Source: Eumeta japonica
Taxonomy: Eukaryota; Arthropoda; Insecta; Lepidoptera; Psychidae
DNA: 64,000 bases
Reading direction: 5' to 3'
Assembly: GCA_005406025.1 (NCBI GenBank)
Contig: BGZK01002061.1
Span: 18,243 to 82,242 of the forward strand
The notes beneath the pieces are model-generated. The model was not told the origin of the DNA and did not search any database. It was given only the letters and a program-made list of their open reading frames with translations. This document shows, in pieces, positions 12,001 through 23,394 of this stretch (its first letter is position 1; each line of letters starts with the position of its first letter). The position numbers were made by a program, and so were the translations under genes.

Positions 12001-14695
12001 GCATTTCAATTTGAAAATTGTTAAACGACCATATTTTTAAATAAAATTATGAACTATAAAGTTTCCAAAAAAAAAATACCATAATTAATGATGGATTTCA
12101 AAATTTGACCAAAAATTAAGGAAAAAACGGTAAATTAATTATGTGTTCAACTTTGTCTTTAAATAACTTTTAAGGACCGAATTTATGGAAAAACCGTAGA
12201 AGACCTTTTTTGTAGAGCGTCAAAATCCTTATAAGAATATGTTATGATCTTAACAATTCATTAATACGTTCAAGATCTGCAAAATTGCAAATAAAAAAAA
12301 CATGCTATTTAAACAGAAAATAGAAATTCGCGATGAGCGAACTAACTATTAACATTAACTCTGCTTTTCACAGGCGTCTTTTTACGCCGTTCTGAAAGTT
12401 TACATGTGGAGATTTTGAAAAAAGATATCGATTTTTTATACCAGCTTATAATATATATTGCTTAGTTAAATACTTTATAAAATAAATGTAAAGGATTAAT
12501 AAAATGTACCTATGTCAGTGTCCGCAGGCATTCGTGTCACAAATCCAATAGAAATAAAAATTCAATCAAACGTTTTTCACCTGCCTCGAATTTATGTGAA
12601 GATGATAGTTAATAATTAATTTCACCAACAACCACGAAATCGAGTATGCATCTTATGAATACCTTTATTTCACTTACAAGGATAGTCGGGTGGCTGTTTT
12701 AGGAAGCCGACGTACATCAAATGGGGGTCCATCATGAACAGCGGGCGGAGCAGGCCGTCGACGGCGTCCCGGCCGTAGTCCGGCTCCCAGCACAGCAAAT
12801 GAATGAAGAGGGCGTTGCGGGAGTTCATGTCCATGATTCTGGAAGGTACAGTATCTTTAATGGATTCCTATATGCCGATGTGACAGAGTCCTTCGTCACG
12901 CGCGAGACTTGTGAAATGTCTAAAAATCAAATATAAATACATTGGCTACTGGGGCGCGGGACGCTTTATGCAAATGCGAAGTTGAGCAATCAATAACGCC
13001 TAATAAGTCAACTGTACAAACTATTAGGCCCTCTATACTAAAATTATTTCCTATATAACTGTATAATAATTGTAATATCACGGACGCGTGATTCTGTGTC
13101 ATGATCACGAGTTTGATATTATAAAAAATTGTTTAACTTAGGGTACTCATTCTGTGTTATGATCACGAGTTTGCGATTATAGAAAATGTTTAACTTAGAG
13201 TAATAGATTCAACATTTTAAACGGAGAGAACGTATAGAAAAATATCAAATGTGTAACGTAGGAAATGACATTACAAGACTTACTTGTTGCGACGTAAATT
13301 TGTAAATCTCACGTCTATTTTCACGAATCCCTTGCGTACACCACCTTTTGTTCGCTTTGTCACAAAATTTATAAGTAAGGGCTCCTGTACCCTATACACT
13401 GCTAGAACTTCAACTCACTTGTACCGCAGCCATATGAACTCCTCCCAAGCGGAGGGATGCATCGCAGGCAGCAAAGGGTGATCCTTCGCTGCCACAAAGC
13501 CGACCAGACGATCGCAAACATCCGTCAAGCATAGAGCAAAGACGCTAGTCTCTCTGAAAACATGCTGTATATTTTAGGATTAGTGAGACGTTTTTCTATT
13601 ATGACTGGATTCTGTACTCTTGCAGGAATTGTAATAGCTTTTGTCAGTCCATAGACGAGTTTCTATCTCCACTTCTACGTATCCCTCGTTTATACAGTTA
13701 CTACATACTGAAATTTAACGTATAGAGCTAAAGTGGTAGGACACAAATGGACACTCGGAAAAGAACTGATATTGAAAATAACAGTCCATGTAATTTTTAA
13801 ATTAACTCATTTTTTTTTGTCTTTCTTAATACATACGATGCAATCACGGAACCGATTCAACGAAAGGAATTTCCTTATACAAAAAAAAATTCGCTGTTTT
13901 ATAAACGATTTATTATTTACAGCGCTTTAGAGTAGACATGTTGTCCGATATCAATGCATTTCATATCAAAATATTTACCCTAATCTTCTAATTGCAATTA
14001 AATTAATATATAACAATAACATTACGACGATAACCAAACATAAGACGCCAAACGTTGATAGGTACTGAAAAGGGAAGATCTTGCGCCGCTACAGCTCCTA
14101 ATTACAATCACAAAATCATAATGGATATAAAAAATGCAGCCGGAAACCTTAATTTCTTAAACTAAATAGGAAAGTCTTTCTAATGCCCTACCAAAGGTAA
14201 AAACAACACGTTATACGCCCCACTAATTTTTTTTTTCATATTCTTTTGACAACTCCTAAGTTTTAGTCTATGTATCATCTAAATTTGTAATTACGTTACA
14301 ACTCTCCCATCCTCGCATTACCAAATACACTTAAATAATGTAAATAAATTCGGCGGACGGACTTAAGAAGCAATTGTGATCATAAATTAAAAAATATATT
14401 CTTTCGTGTAACCCAAAATTATAAAATAAAATATTGCCCGAAAAAGCCCATTAATTTAGAGATATTCTCCTCATATGATATACAAATATTGCTTACATAA
14501 GTTTTCGTACATCACGAATGTCTTCGCAATCGAAAACACACTTCATGGTTTCGTTAATCATGGTGTAGATGTCGGGCGCGTCGTCGAACCTGGCTCCGCG
14601 AACACCTCTCAGGACAGGCAGCGACGCCACGCGGGTCACCATGCTTGATATCAAAGCACGAAAATCAAGAAAGTTTACATCTTCCAATTGAACTC
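79..14695 (-). CDS. CFAP61: CFAP61 (cilia- and flagella-associated protein 61), N-terminal half, 13 exons, partial
   Basis: Exons in transcript order: 14497-14695, 13419-13553, 12678-12838, 8975-9119, 8622-8757, 5316-5545, 4795-4864, 3724-3944, 3003-3088, 2241-2319, 1219-1330, 1026-1102, 79-255. All are bounded by AG/GT and every junction keeps phase, giving about 609 residues. From memory of the vertebrate protein, matching blocks are [37 protein letters not shown]...[56 protein letters not shown] and [10 protein letters not shown]. This is the GNAT-like N-terminal region. The family belongs to the calmodulin- and spoke-associated complex at radial spoke 3 of motile axonemes; in an insect the likely site is the sperm tail. 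The downstream Rossmann-like half lies beyond the left edge. The first exon begins mid-codon after an in-frame TGA, so the start codon is further right and was not identified. Confidence 0.88.
1505..1853. mobile_element. MITE family 1, copy 1
   Basis: Left end reads tatcttttcgcaaatattcg and right end reads agattattaatatttgcc; these are imperfect inverted repeats. The interior, including tacctacgcgtcagttgttc and a GC-rich core, recurs in reverse orientation at 27884-28229. There is no coding capacity. It lies in a CFAP61 intron. Confidence 0.7.
2470..2640. repeat. Interspersed repeat fragment shared with 45480-45660
   Basis: Shared words include atctatag, tagtgccatttgtta (tagtgccattttttgtt in the other copy), aaccaatgac/aaccaataac and atttttccaga/gtttttccaaag. 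The copies are diverged but collinear. It is probably an old transposon segment in a CFAP61 intron. Confidence 0.45.
3724..3944 (-). CDS. CFAP61: CFAP61 acidic linker exon
   Basis: This 221-nt exon encodes an Asp/Glu-rich, Pro/Ser-containing stretch with an uninterrupted run of six Asp ([11 protein letters not shown]). It sits between the LAVGVM block and the NAFLIELF block, where vertebrate CFAP61 also has a poorly conserved linker. It ends in a good donor (AT|GTGAGT), and the next exon supplies G to complete Met. The acceptor (cgccag|GTGAGC) has a poor pyrimidine tract and lies beside a CAAT-type tetranucleotide repeat, so the left splice boundary is less certain than the others. Phase agrees on both sides. 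Confidence 0.65.
3957..3997. repeat. ATTG tetranucleotide microsatellite
   Basis: Repeated attg/gatt units with interruptions (attgattgattgattgaatg). It lies immediately upstream, on the transcribed strand, of the acidic CFAP61 exon, where a pyrimidine tract would be expected. Confidence 0.75.
4434..4605. mobile_element. MITE family 2, copy 1
   Basis: Terminal inverted repeats: left gtacaatacaacgcccgaaa, right tcatgcgttgtactgtac. A second copy with the same ends is at 24395-24508. It is about 170 bp and non-coding, in a CFAP61 intron. Confidence 0.7.
4795..4864 (-). CDS. CFAP61: CFAP61 small exon (70 nt), tentative
   Basis: An acceptor (attccag) and a strong donor (AAG|GTACGT) bound an open 70-nt segment. 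It reads through only in the phase that leads into the acidic linker exon, ending [11 protein letters not shown]. Using it requires the preceding exon to end at 5316 with a weak GTTGCA donor. If that exon instead ended six nt later at GTAATT, the phase would not match. I therefore hold this exon and the 5316 boundary as probable rather than proven. Confidence 0.5.
5696..5812. mobile_element. Possible short inverted-repeat element
   Basis: cagcgggcc at the left and gggcccgctg at the right are inverted and enclose about 100 bp of relatively GC-rich DNA inside a CFAP61 intron. There is a single copy in the window, and no clear target duplication. Confidence 0.3.
6240..7440. repeat. AT-rich repeat block of unknown family
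   Basis: A GTCTCT-type simple repeat (6330-6515) is followed by about 900 bp of anonymous sequence with many short self-similar words (ataacttttg, atcgatttt, gattcgttcat). The long plus-strand frame over the GTCTCT tract (Ser/Leu/Cys/Val only) is low complexity and not a gene. Confidence 0.5.
7528..7727. repeat. Two-unit degenerate tandem repeat, about 120 bp period
   Basis: Units share acgactaag, taccttc(c/t)ggctcc(a/g) and tcatcaga. Spacing is about 120 bp (7528-7607 and 7648-7727). It resembles lepidopteran minisatellite arrays seen inside transposons (from memory). It lies in a CFAP61 intron. Confidence 0.6.
9576..9849. mobile_element. MITE with roughly 30-bp inverted ends
   Basis: The left end (ccgcgtgtgacatcaaagtc, then tatgtcaacaa) and the right end (ttgttgtcatagactttgac, then gtcacgacacaagcgcgg) are imperfect inverted repeats. 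It is about 274 bp and non-coding. A 23-nt palindrome (attggtcagat g atctgaccaat) sits immediately to its left at 9551-9573. Confidence 0.65.
9939..10421. mobile_element. Non-autonomous element family 3, copy 1
   Basis: It starts acgtgacaacatcttataa and ends near gttgtcacgt, then the conserved tail aaccgactttacagacaacc. Related copies are at about 23395-23760 and 56703-57215. The interior is enriched for gagcgagagcgcggaac-like words. There is no coding capacity. Confidence 0.65.
10567..11363 (+). mobile_element. Type-1 LINE 3' end, copy A (decayed ORF2 C-terminus)
   Basis: The frame around 10679-11002 reads [20 protein letters not shown], then [17 protein letters not shown] and [19 protein letters not shown]. 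This is the C-terminal, post-RT region of a Jockey/CR1-like reverse transcriptase as seen in Lepidoptera (from memory). The 3' part is non-coding and ends acgaaataaagacattttt. It is 5'-truncated, as is usual for LINE insertions, and lies in a CFAP61 intron. Confidence 0.8.
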
Positions 14696-14789
14696 CTGAA
14701 AATCATGAAAAATAATAAGATTAAAGAACCTTTTCCTCGACATTATTTTGCTTCGTTTCTAACCAGATGTCATTTTTAAGATGAAATAT

Positions 14790-15000
14790 GCCTTAATGCA
14801 TCTTCCGCTGTCTGCTTTTAAATTGAAATTTAACAAAAAGCCACTGTCTAAAATTCTTAAAATTCATGTCTTCCTTTTACCGGGTTTTAGTACGAACAAT
14901 CGTTAAAAGGAGGACGTTGAACGCAAAATTAAATTTTAAGAGTTTTTTGATAAACGTCAGTTTAAAAGGAAATGGTGGAAGAGGCTATTAGTACTAACCT
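14790..15000. repeat. Interspersed repeat fragment shared with 45700-45850
   Basis: Both places show cttttaaattgaaatttaac / cttttcaaactgaattttaac, then a cattctatgtcctc / attcatgtcttcc block and ttaaaaggaggacg / tttaaaaggaggatg. It is diverged. With 45480-45850 it suggests one old element. Confidence 0.45.
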
Positions 15001-15159
15001 ATAAAAGTTACTTTTACAGATTAGTCAAGGTCACGATCAAAGTCATGAAAAAATCTCTAACCTAAAACTAAAAAAAATACTATTAATAATTACCAGTAGC
15101 TTCATTTGCAATGTGTCCCACCTTCTTTCGACAAAAGTGGGGTAATATCTGGGTTACAG

Positions 15160-15545
15160 GTTAATTTGGAAAACCAACAAAATACAAATTAACGATACCA
15201 TTTATTTACACCAAGAAAAGTCGACGTCATGCAAGCCCTTCAAGTCACAATTTTGGAAGAGCTGGTCATGAACGCATGATAGGTAGACCATTTTTATAAT
15301 CACCATAAGCCACTATCATATGGCATGGCGTATGGCGATCAAGAGAGATAAATACGAGGTTATCGGTATAGCAAGGAGGGTGACATGGGAAATTAATGTA
15401 TATTGTATCATATAAGTATCCTTGTTAATGTCATCAGTGATATTTAAGACTAATATATCGATACGCTTTCTTCTTTATATCAACTTCAAGCATCGAGCAC
15501 TGTGCGAATGCTTCTTTAACTTTTTCGCTTAACTGAAATTTTAAA
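15160..15545 (-). repeat. Anonymous interspersed repeat with an accidental reading frame
   Basis: The minus strand has atttcag, then a frame LSEKVKEAFAQCSMLEVDIK, and in another frame LNITDDINKDTYMIQYTLIS. From memory these two phrases recur together in lepidopteran genomes, which fits a dispersed repeat rather than a host gene. No family name is given. Confidence 0.45.
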
Positions 15546-15614
15546 TTAAAAATTAAATAAAATTGGAAACATACTGTTATGTATTGGAAAAATCTTAGAG
15601 TAAAATGAAAATAA

Positions 15615-16013
15615 ATTATTTATGGAAAACCTTATCCATGCATGGTGTGAGTAGCGGGTTGATACAGGCACTGCAATCCCTATACAGGGGCTCAAGTGCT
15701 TGCATCAGAATAACTGGTTTGACTTCCCAGGGGTGTCAGATAGGGATGTGTAGCTTCACGGTGGCTATGTAACCTATTCATGGATAGCTGTGTGTATGAT
15801 TTAAAAAGAGTATGAGTTTAGACTGAGGATGGATGAGCTGTCTGTCAAATGCCTCCTGTACGCCGACGACCACATAGTCCTTGCGCCGTCGAGATGTGGG
15901 ATGCAAGAAATGGTGCCTAAAATGAATGATTGTATTATGAAAAGAAGTATGAAAGTAAATGTTAGCAAGACTAAGATGATGGTGTTTGAACGAGGCGAAA
16001 GCAGGACTGAATG

Positions 16014-16049
<36 letters not shown>

Positions 16050-16690
16050 GGTGAGAGTGTCGAATAAGTGAAAGAGTTTGTGTACTTTGGTAGTCTATTT
16101 ATAAATGATAGCAACATGATAGTGATATGGAAAGGAGAGTGAACATTGGAAATAAAGTGAATGAAGTTTTGCTTGCTTTTTTAAATAAGAAAAATGTCTC
16201 ACGACATGCGCGCCTGCCTATCCATAATGGGGTCCTCATCTCTACGCTTCTGTATGCTAGTGAAAGCTGGTTATGGCAGAAGAAAAATTAAAGTAGAATC
16301 AATGCAGTGGAGATGCGCATATGTGTAATATGTGTGGAATGTCTCTGAAAGTTACATGTAGGAACAGTGATGTCAAAGAGCGGTGTGATTTGAAGGAAGA
16401 TGTAGCGATCAGAAGTAGAAAAAGGAATGTGGCGGTGGTCTAGCAATCTAGAAAGGATTAATGAAAGTAGACTGACAAAACAAATCAATAGAGCGAATGT
16501 CTGTGATGGAAAAGTCGGTAAGTGTCGCCCTAGAATGACATTAAAAAAGAGCCTAAGTTTTAGCATCCGAAACCGATTAGCTTGCACGAAAATATTGATG
16601 CATATCAACGAAGCAAGAGAAATACGCAAAAATTGTACCATTTGGAAATCAATAGTCTCTGCTTACCCTTCTGAGAAATAAGCGTGAGGT
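15615..16690 (+). pseudogene. Decayed reverse transcriptase (RTE/R2-like lepidopteran LINE)
   Basis: The frame at 15829-16047 has LSVKCLLYADDHIVLAPS with the YADD catalytic motif, then KMNDCIMKRSMKVNVSKTKM. Downstream in shifted frames come the YFGSLFINDSN-like block, SNLERINESRLTKQINRANV and KIGKCRPR-like blocks, and TIWKSIVSAYPSEK. Upstream (about 15630-15740) is a remnant of the SLYRGSSACIRI region. An (AT)n microsatellite of about 33 nt interrupts the frame at 16014-16046. There are several frameshifts, so it is not functional. Confidence 0.8.
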
Positions 16691-16739
16691 TATATTGCTA
16701 TTATTTGTATATGGAGTACAGAAGGGGGGAGAGGGTGAA

Positions 16740-17230
16740 ACTTTTGGAAATTCATCCCGTCTAAATTTTTAGTTACATCGAAAAACACAGCTACGGTTTC
16801 TTGGTTAGTTCAGAAACCATCGGCAATGCGGTCGACTAGACAAAAGGTTTTTGGGGGCATGAGGGAACAGATCGGAAAACAAATTGTTTGTCTATAATGA
16901 GGCCTCTTCCAAAGAGAGGTTAAGCGACTTTTGATGGCTCTCACGAAAAGTTTGTCTAGACCGCTCAGAAGAACGATGGGCCTGTAGCTGGCTAAGAGAT
17001 GGCGAGGGTTTCCTGGTTTTAGATTAGCTGATAATTCCGCTTCTTTCCAGATAAGAGCAAAGTAACAGCTTTTAAAGCGCAGATTGAATATTCCGATCAA
17101 GAAATCACAAGTGTCAGGGGAAAGCATTTCATAGCTTTGTTACTGATACTATTCAGGCGCTGGGCCTTTTTTAATTCCTAACTACGAGTTGGATCTCGAT
17201 AAGAGAAACGGGGGAACAGATCGTCCTTAG
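16740..17230 (-). pseudogene. Decayed Jockey-type reverse transcriptase fragment
   Basis: The minus strand reads ALIWKEAELSANLKPGNP, then ASYRPIVLLSGLDKLFVRAI, and after an in-frame stop QETVAVFFDVTKNLD. This is the palm region upstream of and including motif A (FFDV...D). It is inserted or retained head-to-tail opposite the 15.6-kb RT relic. The frame is broken and it has no intact ends. Confidence 0.75.
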
Positions 17231-17234
17231 ATTT

Positions 17235-20030
17235 AGGGGAGAGTTTAAACCTCCTTCTCGATGTGGTAAATATGTTCTATGTTGTGTGGTGAAGAAGTGT
17301 GTGAACATTAGAATTGCATTCTATTCTTTATACACTCCGCTTTCTCTTTGTGGTCAAATGCGAGAAAATTCGATGCGATGCATCGAATGCGATGTTATCA
17401 TGCGTCCATCCATCTATCATCGAGAATGCCCTGCATTCTTTTCCAAGTCTTCAGAAATTTCACATTTACTGGTGTATATTAAAGGGGCGAAAGGAGAATA
17501 GAGATCTGAAACCATACGGCCCTCTTTGATTCGAACAAAAACGCGAATATTCACCGATTATTCACTTTTTGACACCTCTGCAAGAAAATAGAATCAGACG
17601 CCGAATTTGCTTCACATAAACACTCCTCAGGTAAAAGCTACTTATACTGTCACTGACAGAAAAATTATTTATTAATATAATTACGATGTAATAGATTTAT
17701 CCAACAATAAATAATACGAAAAATCTATAAATAACATACCGAGACGTAGATCAAAAACGCAAGGACTACTAAGCCATAGGTAGTATTTTTTTTAAGGTCT
17801 CTTAATACAATTGTCTTGCATCATCAACTTATAATGATAGGTTCTATGTGATAACACATGAATATTTATTTTATACATTACCTCAGTAGTATTGACTGCT
17901 GCCTAATTTAATATTATCGCCGTTTTGCCGATCTCCATTTTTACATACCACAAAATAATTTCACGTCTATTTTCTCAGTCTTTATCGTTGGTTTTGACGC
18001 ATTTATCGATAACAGTGTTAACTCAATTAATATATGTTTGAAAGATATTTCCTCTAAGTTCACAAATCATAATAACATAGGTAAGTTGATACCTACAATA
18101 CTCTAAAACATATAAGTAGATAAATTTCTTTTAATAAACAAGTTTTTATTTAAACCAATTAATTCATGCATTAAAAACAATAGACTAAGTAACTTTTGAC
18201 ACTGACAACGCTTATTATGTGAAACTCAAGTTCATACAGACACGTGAATCCAAAAAGGTTTGTCGCGAGATCATCGCGACAATCTCGATAAGGTCTTTTA
18301 CATTCTCATGTAACGACAAACTTTAAAAATCGACCTATACATGTCGGCATAGGATGCTGTAATTCGTATTTTCACAAAAACACGAGCAGTTTCACGAAAA
18401 GTAAGATTATCGCAAGCCAGTCGCTTACGCGTTTTGACTGATAGTTATGAAATGAATCAAATGTCTTCACAAGAAATGCGAATTGAATCTCGTGTTTTAT
18501 GAATAGCAGAACTAGTTTAGTGGAATGACAAACTATTTGTGATAATGTATTTGTGACTCTCAATGCCATAAATCAATGACTTTTTATGATAAATATTTTA
18601 AGTACTTGAAAAGGTAAGTCCTATGTCACACTTGCATTTTTTATTTAATATTGGTTTTATTAATTTTTATTATGATTTCTTAATTTATCCACGAACCATT
18701 ACTTTTAGGTAATTAATTATAGATAGATATATCTATTACGGTACCTATGCCTGTTGTTAAAAAATGCAAGAACTATGAACAGCCTTGTTAATATTTACAT
18801 ACCCAAATTGTCATTTTTTAGGATGATCTCATAAATTATTTTTGTCAACTTTCGTCTCTTTCATTTAATGTATTTCTGTATTTATGTAAAAACTAAAAGA
18901 AAATGTCACAGACTTGATTATATTTATTAAATGTCAAATTTGTTATTTTTTTAAATAAATTTTAAGGATATTTGACTGACGAACTAAGCAAGTACTGTCA
19001 TCTATGCAGAACATGTGACAATCGCCCGCCACCCCAATATACTTGTATTGAAAGAAAAAATTCAAATTTTTTAAATATATTTTTTAACTACCAAAAGATG
19101 TATTTTGGGTAAGGAGGGAGGGTTACCTAGTCTAAAACCTTACCACTTAACACGAGAAGGGGGGTAAAAAGTTGCTAAAGAGCAACACGTGATTAATGTA
19201 TGACCCCCTTAGTGACACAAATTTTTGAAATGTTTTATAAACAGGTTAGACAAATTGTTCATATGGAATCTTGAGTCTGCGTCACCGCGGAACTTTCAAA
19301 GAATTGTTTCAATGATTCGGAAAAAATATTTGCTTTACCTTCAAACTATTAAACTTGTAAATAAGACAGTCTTCAAGCTAAAAAAAATAATCAATTCCTT
19401 TTAAAGTATTAAATCACTTTGTTTGCAATCTTTCTTACCTTAGTTTTTAAAAATGAAAATTTATAGGTAAATTAAGCTACTTCGGATGGACAAAATCTTA
19501 AATCGCCGCATCACCTGCTGCTGCATCCACATGCTAATCTATTTTAAACTTACTCGATTGTAAAATTATTATTGTTTAATTAAAAGGCTTTGCAATCAAA
19601 ACCTTAATATGCACATTAACTTTTATTTCAAATTTACTGTTCTTGCGCAGTTTTTTGACATCTGTCGACAAATTACTTTTTTTAAATGTAAACATTTAAA
19701 AAAATTTGTTAATTAAACAAAGGTCTAATCAAAATTAAACATTTTTACGGAGCATATGAATGGTATAATGACCGACGCACCCGGCAAAATCTTAGTTTAT
19801 GTATATTGTATCTGTGTGACGTTATATGTTCAGAATTACTTGAACTGGACAGGACAATGCCTACTCGAATATGCGAGAGTACTCTAGGCTAGTCTGGACC
19901 GCTCGAGAAAATATTGAACATGCCGTCAATCTACAAAATATCTAATTGGAACGAATGTAGGTAGGTCTTATATGTAGTATCTATGTAATACTAGTAGTAG
20001 TATATAGAATCAGAACCTGTACAACACTCG
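17235..20030. other. Intergenic, no gene recognised
   Basis: This is AT-rich DNA. Short frames at 17286-17529 overlap one another and show no family similarity that I recognise. A patch at 19020-19220 (gcccgccaccccaatatac, ggggggtaaaaagttgct, tgacccccttagtg) looks like an old inverted-repeat element but could not be bounded. Confidence 0.5.
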
Positions 20031-20031
20031 A

Positions 20032-20092
20032 CAAAGTATAAGGTGCTCTACTTGCAAGAACAATAGTTGCAAGTAGAGCACCTTATCCTTTG
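20032..20092. repeat. Long hairpin with 20-bp perfect arms
   Basis: Left arm ataaggtgctctacttgcaa (20038-20057), 9-nt loop, right arm ttgcaagtagagcacctta(t) (20067-20086). The stem extends six more pairs with one mismatch (caaagt / cctttg). It is intergenic. It could be a recent inverted duplication, a MITE remnant or a small-RNA precursor. Confidence 0.75.
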
Positions 20093-21784
20093 TATTTAAA
20101 AGCACATAATATTGAAACTTTTGCTGAATAAGGAAAATGATATGTGGAAATAAAATGAAAACTGTGTTACACTTAAATTTATTTAATATCCTGCTTACAA
20201 ACGTCTCGGATTTTCACAATTCTGTCAAGACCCAAAGAGGTACTTCGTTGAGCTTACTCTTAAACCATAAAAAAATTACCCGACTATATCATATCCTTAT
20301 AAAATTAAATGAAATATAACTAAATAATTTTATTTCATGTTCCTACAATCTAATTCATCGCAATAAATAAAACATTTGCTAAATTTGATGCCTTTCTATA
20401 AGTCACATTTTATGACAGAAACAATAATTTCATCACCAAAATTACATGCGAGGAACAAAATGATTTTGGAATTATCAAAGGTAAGCTATTTTTATTTACA
20501 AAGCTCAAAACTGTAAAAAACCCATAACCGTGTCTATACTTAAAACTACACGCCATAGTCCAATAATTATTGCTCACCAGAAAACACATTTTTAAAATAT
20601 AGGCGGATCCTTAATCTAATTTTCATTAATTTTATGTGAAAACATAGATTCCTGGAGAATGTAATATTTACAAAAGAAAAGAGATAAATAAATGCATTAG
20701 ACAATGTATGAGAGTATAATCTGACATGCATGCCAAGATAATGTAACAAACTTTTGCAAAATGATTAAAACAAGTATTCACAAAGTAATGTAACACTGGA
20801 CCACAAGTTAACCTTTCTTTGGTTACTACCAACACATCAAATTTATAAATGAAATATAAAAAATAACATGTCATCTGCATCAATGATGGAAAATTACACT
20901 ATTTCGGTTATATACTAAAACTATATATTAAATATATTACAAATCATTATTTTTTTAGTCTTAACATTTAAACTGTGGTGTATCGACATGGAAGTTTTTT
21001 ACCTCAACAGGGTTAAATTTTTGACTAAAACCACTTTGTGACCCATGTTCTGTAATTTTTCTATTCTATACAAAATATTAGTACCTGAAGCCTTAAAAGC
21101 ATCGCCCAAAATTTCAACTAAATAAAAGTTAATTAACTGAATAACAGCAGTTTTTGGAATCATCGAGTATTATATTAATGGTCTTGTAGAAGAGACGTAT
21201 TTAATAAAGATAATCAACATAACTGGAACACAGAAATAAATTGACTATCGACAATAACACGACTATGAATTTCAATAAGACAAATTTAATCTCACCAAAT
21301 AATGTTAACAATTACCAGGCTCTTACTTAAAATCAAGAACTAGTTTCATATTAAAAAAGATTCAAAATTTAAATGTGTACTAAAATCGGTTAGTGAACTT
21401 GGTTGTGTTGATAACGATGCAGTTACATGCAACGCCTCCATTGAAGACGCTCGTACACGCGACAATTAGTTTTGTTACATTTAACAAATAATTAAGATAA
21501 CCAAAATCTATATATCCAAAACACATGCATTAAAAATTCTCAAAATTAACTCTGTAGGTACCACCAATTAAAAAAAAAAACATTATTTCTAATGTTTGCA
21601 TAGAAATAATTGCCTAGCTATGTTTAGTACAAAAAAAAAAATGCAATTAATTCACCAATCTTAATTTTTCAAGCCACAATATACGATGCTAATGTACGTA
21701 AATAAATAAATATATATATGTATCGTACATTACATTACAATGTAATGTACAATATTTTATTATAAAGCTATACTGCTAATTTTT
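20093..21784. other. Intergenic, no gene recognised
   Basis: AT-rich sequence. One palindrome, gtacattacatt ac aatgtaatgtac, lies next to an (AT)/(AAAT) microsatellite near 21700-21752. The frames here (60-71 codons) are low in information. Confidence 0.5.
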
Positions 21785-22400
21785 TTGCTAAAGAAGCGGG
21801 CTATTCATGCTATTTATAATTTGAGACCAAAAGCATCTCTTGGGAGAAATATTTGAAGAAATTAATATTTTAATTTTAACATTAGAACACATATATGAAA
21901 ACTTGGTATATGTCAAGAGAAATATAGAAAATTATTCCTAAATATGAGCAACATTCATAAAATTAACATGACATGACATGAGAACAATCTCATTACTCAT
22001 AAAACCTATCTAAACAAAATTACCAAATCATTTAAGGGGCACGTGTGCACTTTTAAGATGAAATTCAAAACTTGCCATTTTATGAATTGTAAAGATTTCA
22101 TTAACAGAACTGTTATGGCAAAGGCTATTTAGACGGTGTCTAAATATCTTAATTAAAAAAACCAATGGGATTAATCTGCTCAGCTATCAAGTTGCTTCAT
22201 TGCTATTTCTAATTTATTAATTATTCAATACTTTGTATCAGTGAGTAAAAAAAGAGCAACTCTCGAGTTTCTTGCCCATTTGAAACGGTTCTTCTCCAGC
22301 ATTTGAAATGGTTAGTAGTGTTAATGTAGAATTCAATTCATTAATGACGTATTTCAATTGTCAGTCTATTACCAATGAAATAAAGCTATTTTCAATTGGA
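21785..22400 (+). mobile_element. LINE 3' end, copy B (same family)
   Basis: It is aligned with copy A: gaagcgggctattcatgct, ataatttgagaccaaaagca, acttggtatatgtcaagaga, and the tail caatgaaataaagctattt. The reading frame is broken by several frameshifts and stops. It is intergenic. Confidence 0.75.
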
Positions 22401-23394
22401 TTTCATTTGATTTATGTTGTGGTTTAAACAATAAGATAATGTGCGAGCAATCTTTTAATATAATGCAATCCATTCACTGCTTTCCGATTTAAGAATACAA
22501 TAAAGTAAGAAAGTCTCCTGCAATCATTTTGTAAATATAAATTTAATGGCAAAACCTTCCAAAACAATATATTCAATTTACAGAAAACTCATTAAGCGAT
22601 AGGTGTATCAAATTTGATGTTTTATTTTTAAATTCATGCTTAACGAACTTGTGAAGGAATTAATTCAATTAAGTGCTATTTCGACGATTAATGAAAAAGT
22701 GTGAGAGATCACTATCAGAAATCAAAAATTCTTTATAAAATCTCTGACCTCCCTTGTACAATTTACATACTAGTTAATAAGTTTATTTTATAAATCAATA
22801 ATATAATAATTTTTTGCAATGCAATGCAAGTTCTTTTATTCTTTCAATATGCAATATGTAAATAAACAGCATCGCGTCACTTTTTCCATAACAAAATATC
22901 ATATTCGAATTACAATAAGCTTAATAAAATTAAAAATAAACAACCAGAAATCTTTTCTTAATTATTAATGGACCAACCTGTATAATTTAATCACATGCGC
23001 TTAGTACTGTTACCTCTGCTATTACCATTGCTAACTTTCTTCCGATTCCTGATCAATTATGCATCCTCAGTGCGAGCCCAACACGATGCGAAAGCGCACG
23101 CCCAATTTCATTTACGAAAAATAACACAATGAAACTTGAATTGAGTTTTGGTGCCAGTTTTTCGATATGGTGTTAGTGTACGCTCAGTGTAGATACGATA
23201 ACGGTAGTAAATAACATAAATCCTAGAACGAAGTTGCATTTTCGCCGTAATTTGACGTAAAAGGTCGTTGATTCGACTTACATTACGCATTGTTGCCAAA
23301 GCACGCGTGGACTCAGGTAACGTTGATGACACTGAGTGCTTAACTTATTTTTCATACTAAATTGTTTATCTTTATAGGTTATAAACCAAGCTTC
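22401..23394. other. Intergenic, nothing recognised
   Basis: AT-rich with no long frames, no inverted ends and no similarity noticed to other parts of the window. Confidence 0.45.

Noticed and set aside
12721..12936. 71-codon plus-strand frame with an H-box-like Met-Gly-Val start
   Set aside because: It is antisense to a CFAP61 exon ([14 protein letters not shown]) and has no support.
17286..17529. Two overlapping 71-codon plus-strand frames
   Set aside because: Both frames are open by chance in the same segment; there is no family similarity and the region lies beside RT relics.
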